A DNA stretch of 64,000 nt, taken from contig DDIU01000015.1 in the NCBI GenBank assembly GCA_002338655.1, positions 248,001 to 312,000 of the forward strand. Direction: 5' to 3'. This stretch comes from Flammeovirgaceae bacterium UBA1842 (GTDB lineage Bacteria > Bacteroidota > Bacteroidia > Cytophagales > Cyclobacteriaceae). The notes under the pieces were generated by a model, which was given only the letters and a program-made list of their open reading frames with translations, searched no databases and had not been told where the DNA came from. The number at the start of each line of letters is the position of its first letter. Within the stretch, counting starts at the first letter, position 1. Shown one piece after another: positions 63,346-64,000 of this stretch. The translations under genes and the position numbers were made by a program.

Positions 63346-63722
63346 TCAGGCCCAGAAATATGTAAGTCTACGGTGGTAGAGTCCCGTTGCACATTTATTT
63401 CAAACAAATACTGATGGGTAGCCCATTCTGTTTGTTTAAACTGTTCGAATGTGGTGATTAACTTATTGTCTTTATAAACTAAGAATATATTTAATCCCAT
63501 TTTTCTAAAAGTAGCGGTCTCCCTCCGTTCTCCATTGTAAACCGTGAGGGTGTCCGTGCTTCCTTCTGCTGTTTGTTTGATTTTGATCCTATTTAATTCC
63601 ACACCACGAGGGCGTACGATAAATTGATCTTTAAACAAAAGCTCCCTGAGTGAGTTTTTGGAAGAAAACCCGATAATCAGGATCAGTACTGTAATACCTA
63701 AAATCCAAAAGAATGCTTTCAT
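63333..63722 (-). CDS. Single-TM protein, unknown function
   Basis: 129 residues. One N-terminal TM (about 4-22), then a beta-rich region, probably periplasmic. No family recognised. It overlaps the cvfB-like gene by 4 bp at its start and the ArsC-like gene by 13 bp at its end. Confidence 0.6.
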   Translation of the reverse strand: MKAFFWILGITVLILIIGFSSKNSLRELLFKDQFIVRPRGVELNRIKIKQTAEGSTDTLTVYNGERRETATFRKMGLNIFLVYKDNKLITTFEQFKQTEWATHQYLFEINVQRDSTTVDLHISGPDQSL

Positions 63723-64000
63723 TCAATTAATTTTATGCCTTCATCGGTAATTTCAATTTTCTTTTGTTTGTAAAGGCCACCTGCTGCTTTTTTAAACGAT
63801 TTCTTACTCATTTTTAGACGCTCCATGATTTCTTCCGGATCTGATTTATCATTGATGGAAATATAGCCATCATGTTTAATCAGCAAATCCAATAATTTTT
63901 TAGTGTTTTCATCAATGGCTTCTACCCCTACATGCCCTATTCGCAGGTCGATCTTGTCGTCATCCCTGAGCTTCTTGATAAATCCACGCATTGTGTCCCC
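63719..64000 (-). CDS. cvfB: CvfB-like S1-domain RNA-binding protein, C-terminal part only (cut by window end)
   Basis: The frame runs past the window edge; only about 93 C-terminal residues are visible. GDTMRGFIKKLRDDDKIDLR is the end of an S1-like domain and the rest (NTKKLLDLLIKHDGYISIND, MERLKMSKKSFKKAAGGLYK) is the winged-helix end of CvfB/YitL proteins. These bind RNA and affect virulence-factor or stress gene expression in Gram-positive species; the role in Bacteroidota is unknown. Confidence 0.8.
   Translation of the reverse strand, partial: GDTMRGFIKKLRDDDKIDLRIGHVGVEAIDENTKKLLDLLIKHDGYISINDKSDPEEIMERLKMSKKSFKKAAGGLYKQKKIEITDEGIKLIE

Noticed and set aside
1..64000. tRNA, rRNA, insertion sequence, prophage or integron genes
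   Set aside because: No transposase, integrase, cloverleaf or rRNA segment was recognised on either strand by reading; a dedicated search could still find small RNAs.

Overview
The window looks like chromosomal DNA of a marine-type Cytophagales/Flammeovirgaceae-like member of the Bacteroidota. The evidence is low GC content, Bacteroidota -7 promoter boxes (TAnnTTTG), few Shine-Dalgarno sequences, PorP/SprF and a type B sorting domain of the type IX secretion system (T9SS), PKD-repeat surface proteins, TldD with an export signal, and DUF5686 and DUF4159 proteins. No tRNA, rRNA, insertion sequence, prophage or CRISPR array was found.

Layout. 1-3055: minus-strand operon for a di-haem cytochrome lipoprotein, a Rieske protein and an outer-membrane porin, with a terminator at 41-85. 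3234-5160: ECF sigma factor and a one-TM protein with a barrel-like C-terminus. 5406-6955: exported alkaline-phosphatase-superfamily lipoprotein plus a small outer-membrane protein. 6968-8441: ArsR/MerTP/zinc-ribbon mercury-type operon with two identical operator palindromes. 8553-16448: DUF4159-MoxR-DUF58-BatA-type operon, tightly overlapped. 16955-23880: a run of sensor proteins (PAS kinase, two receiver-PAS-kinase hybrids, a NarL-type regulator and a kinase fragment with only the ATPase domain), with a 22-bp tandem repeat array. 24297-31041: porP, a free-standing type B CTD protein and a 1760-residue PKD/fn3 protein. 31086-34276: response regulator and large membrane kinase. 34518-37499: tldE and tldD. 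37647-41316: dinB, another membrane kinase, a DUF4442 protein and a cyclophilin. 41533-46953: RND efflux system. 47043-48812: two exported unknowns separated by a second copy of the dispersed repeat. 48959-55852: rplT, rpmI, infC (ATT start), thrS, a TPR lipoprotein and a DUF5686 outer-membrane protein. 55945-60592: parC and parE. 60762-64000: small membrane and lipid genes, ending in a truncated cvfB-like gene.

Most notable region: 22664-31041. The last fn3-like domain of the PKD protein stops before its final strands. The missing strands and the whole T9SS type B sorting domain are encoded by a separate small gene upstream, with its own signal peptide, directly behind porP. This looks like a two-piece, PorP-linked adhesin. 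Its promoter has the same architecture as the promoter of the neighbouring kinase-fragment gene: a 15-bp palindrome exactly 71 bp before the start codon, a -7-like box at the same distance, and a shared upstream 11-mer. The sensor cluster and the surface protein may therefore be one regulated system. This is inference from layout and motifs.
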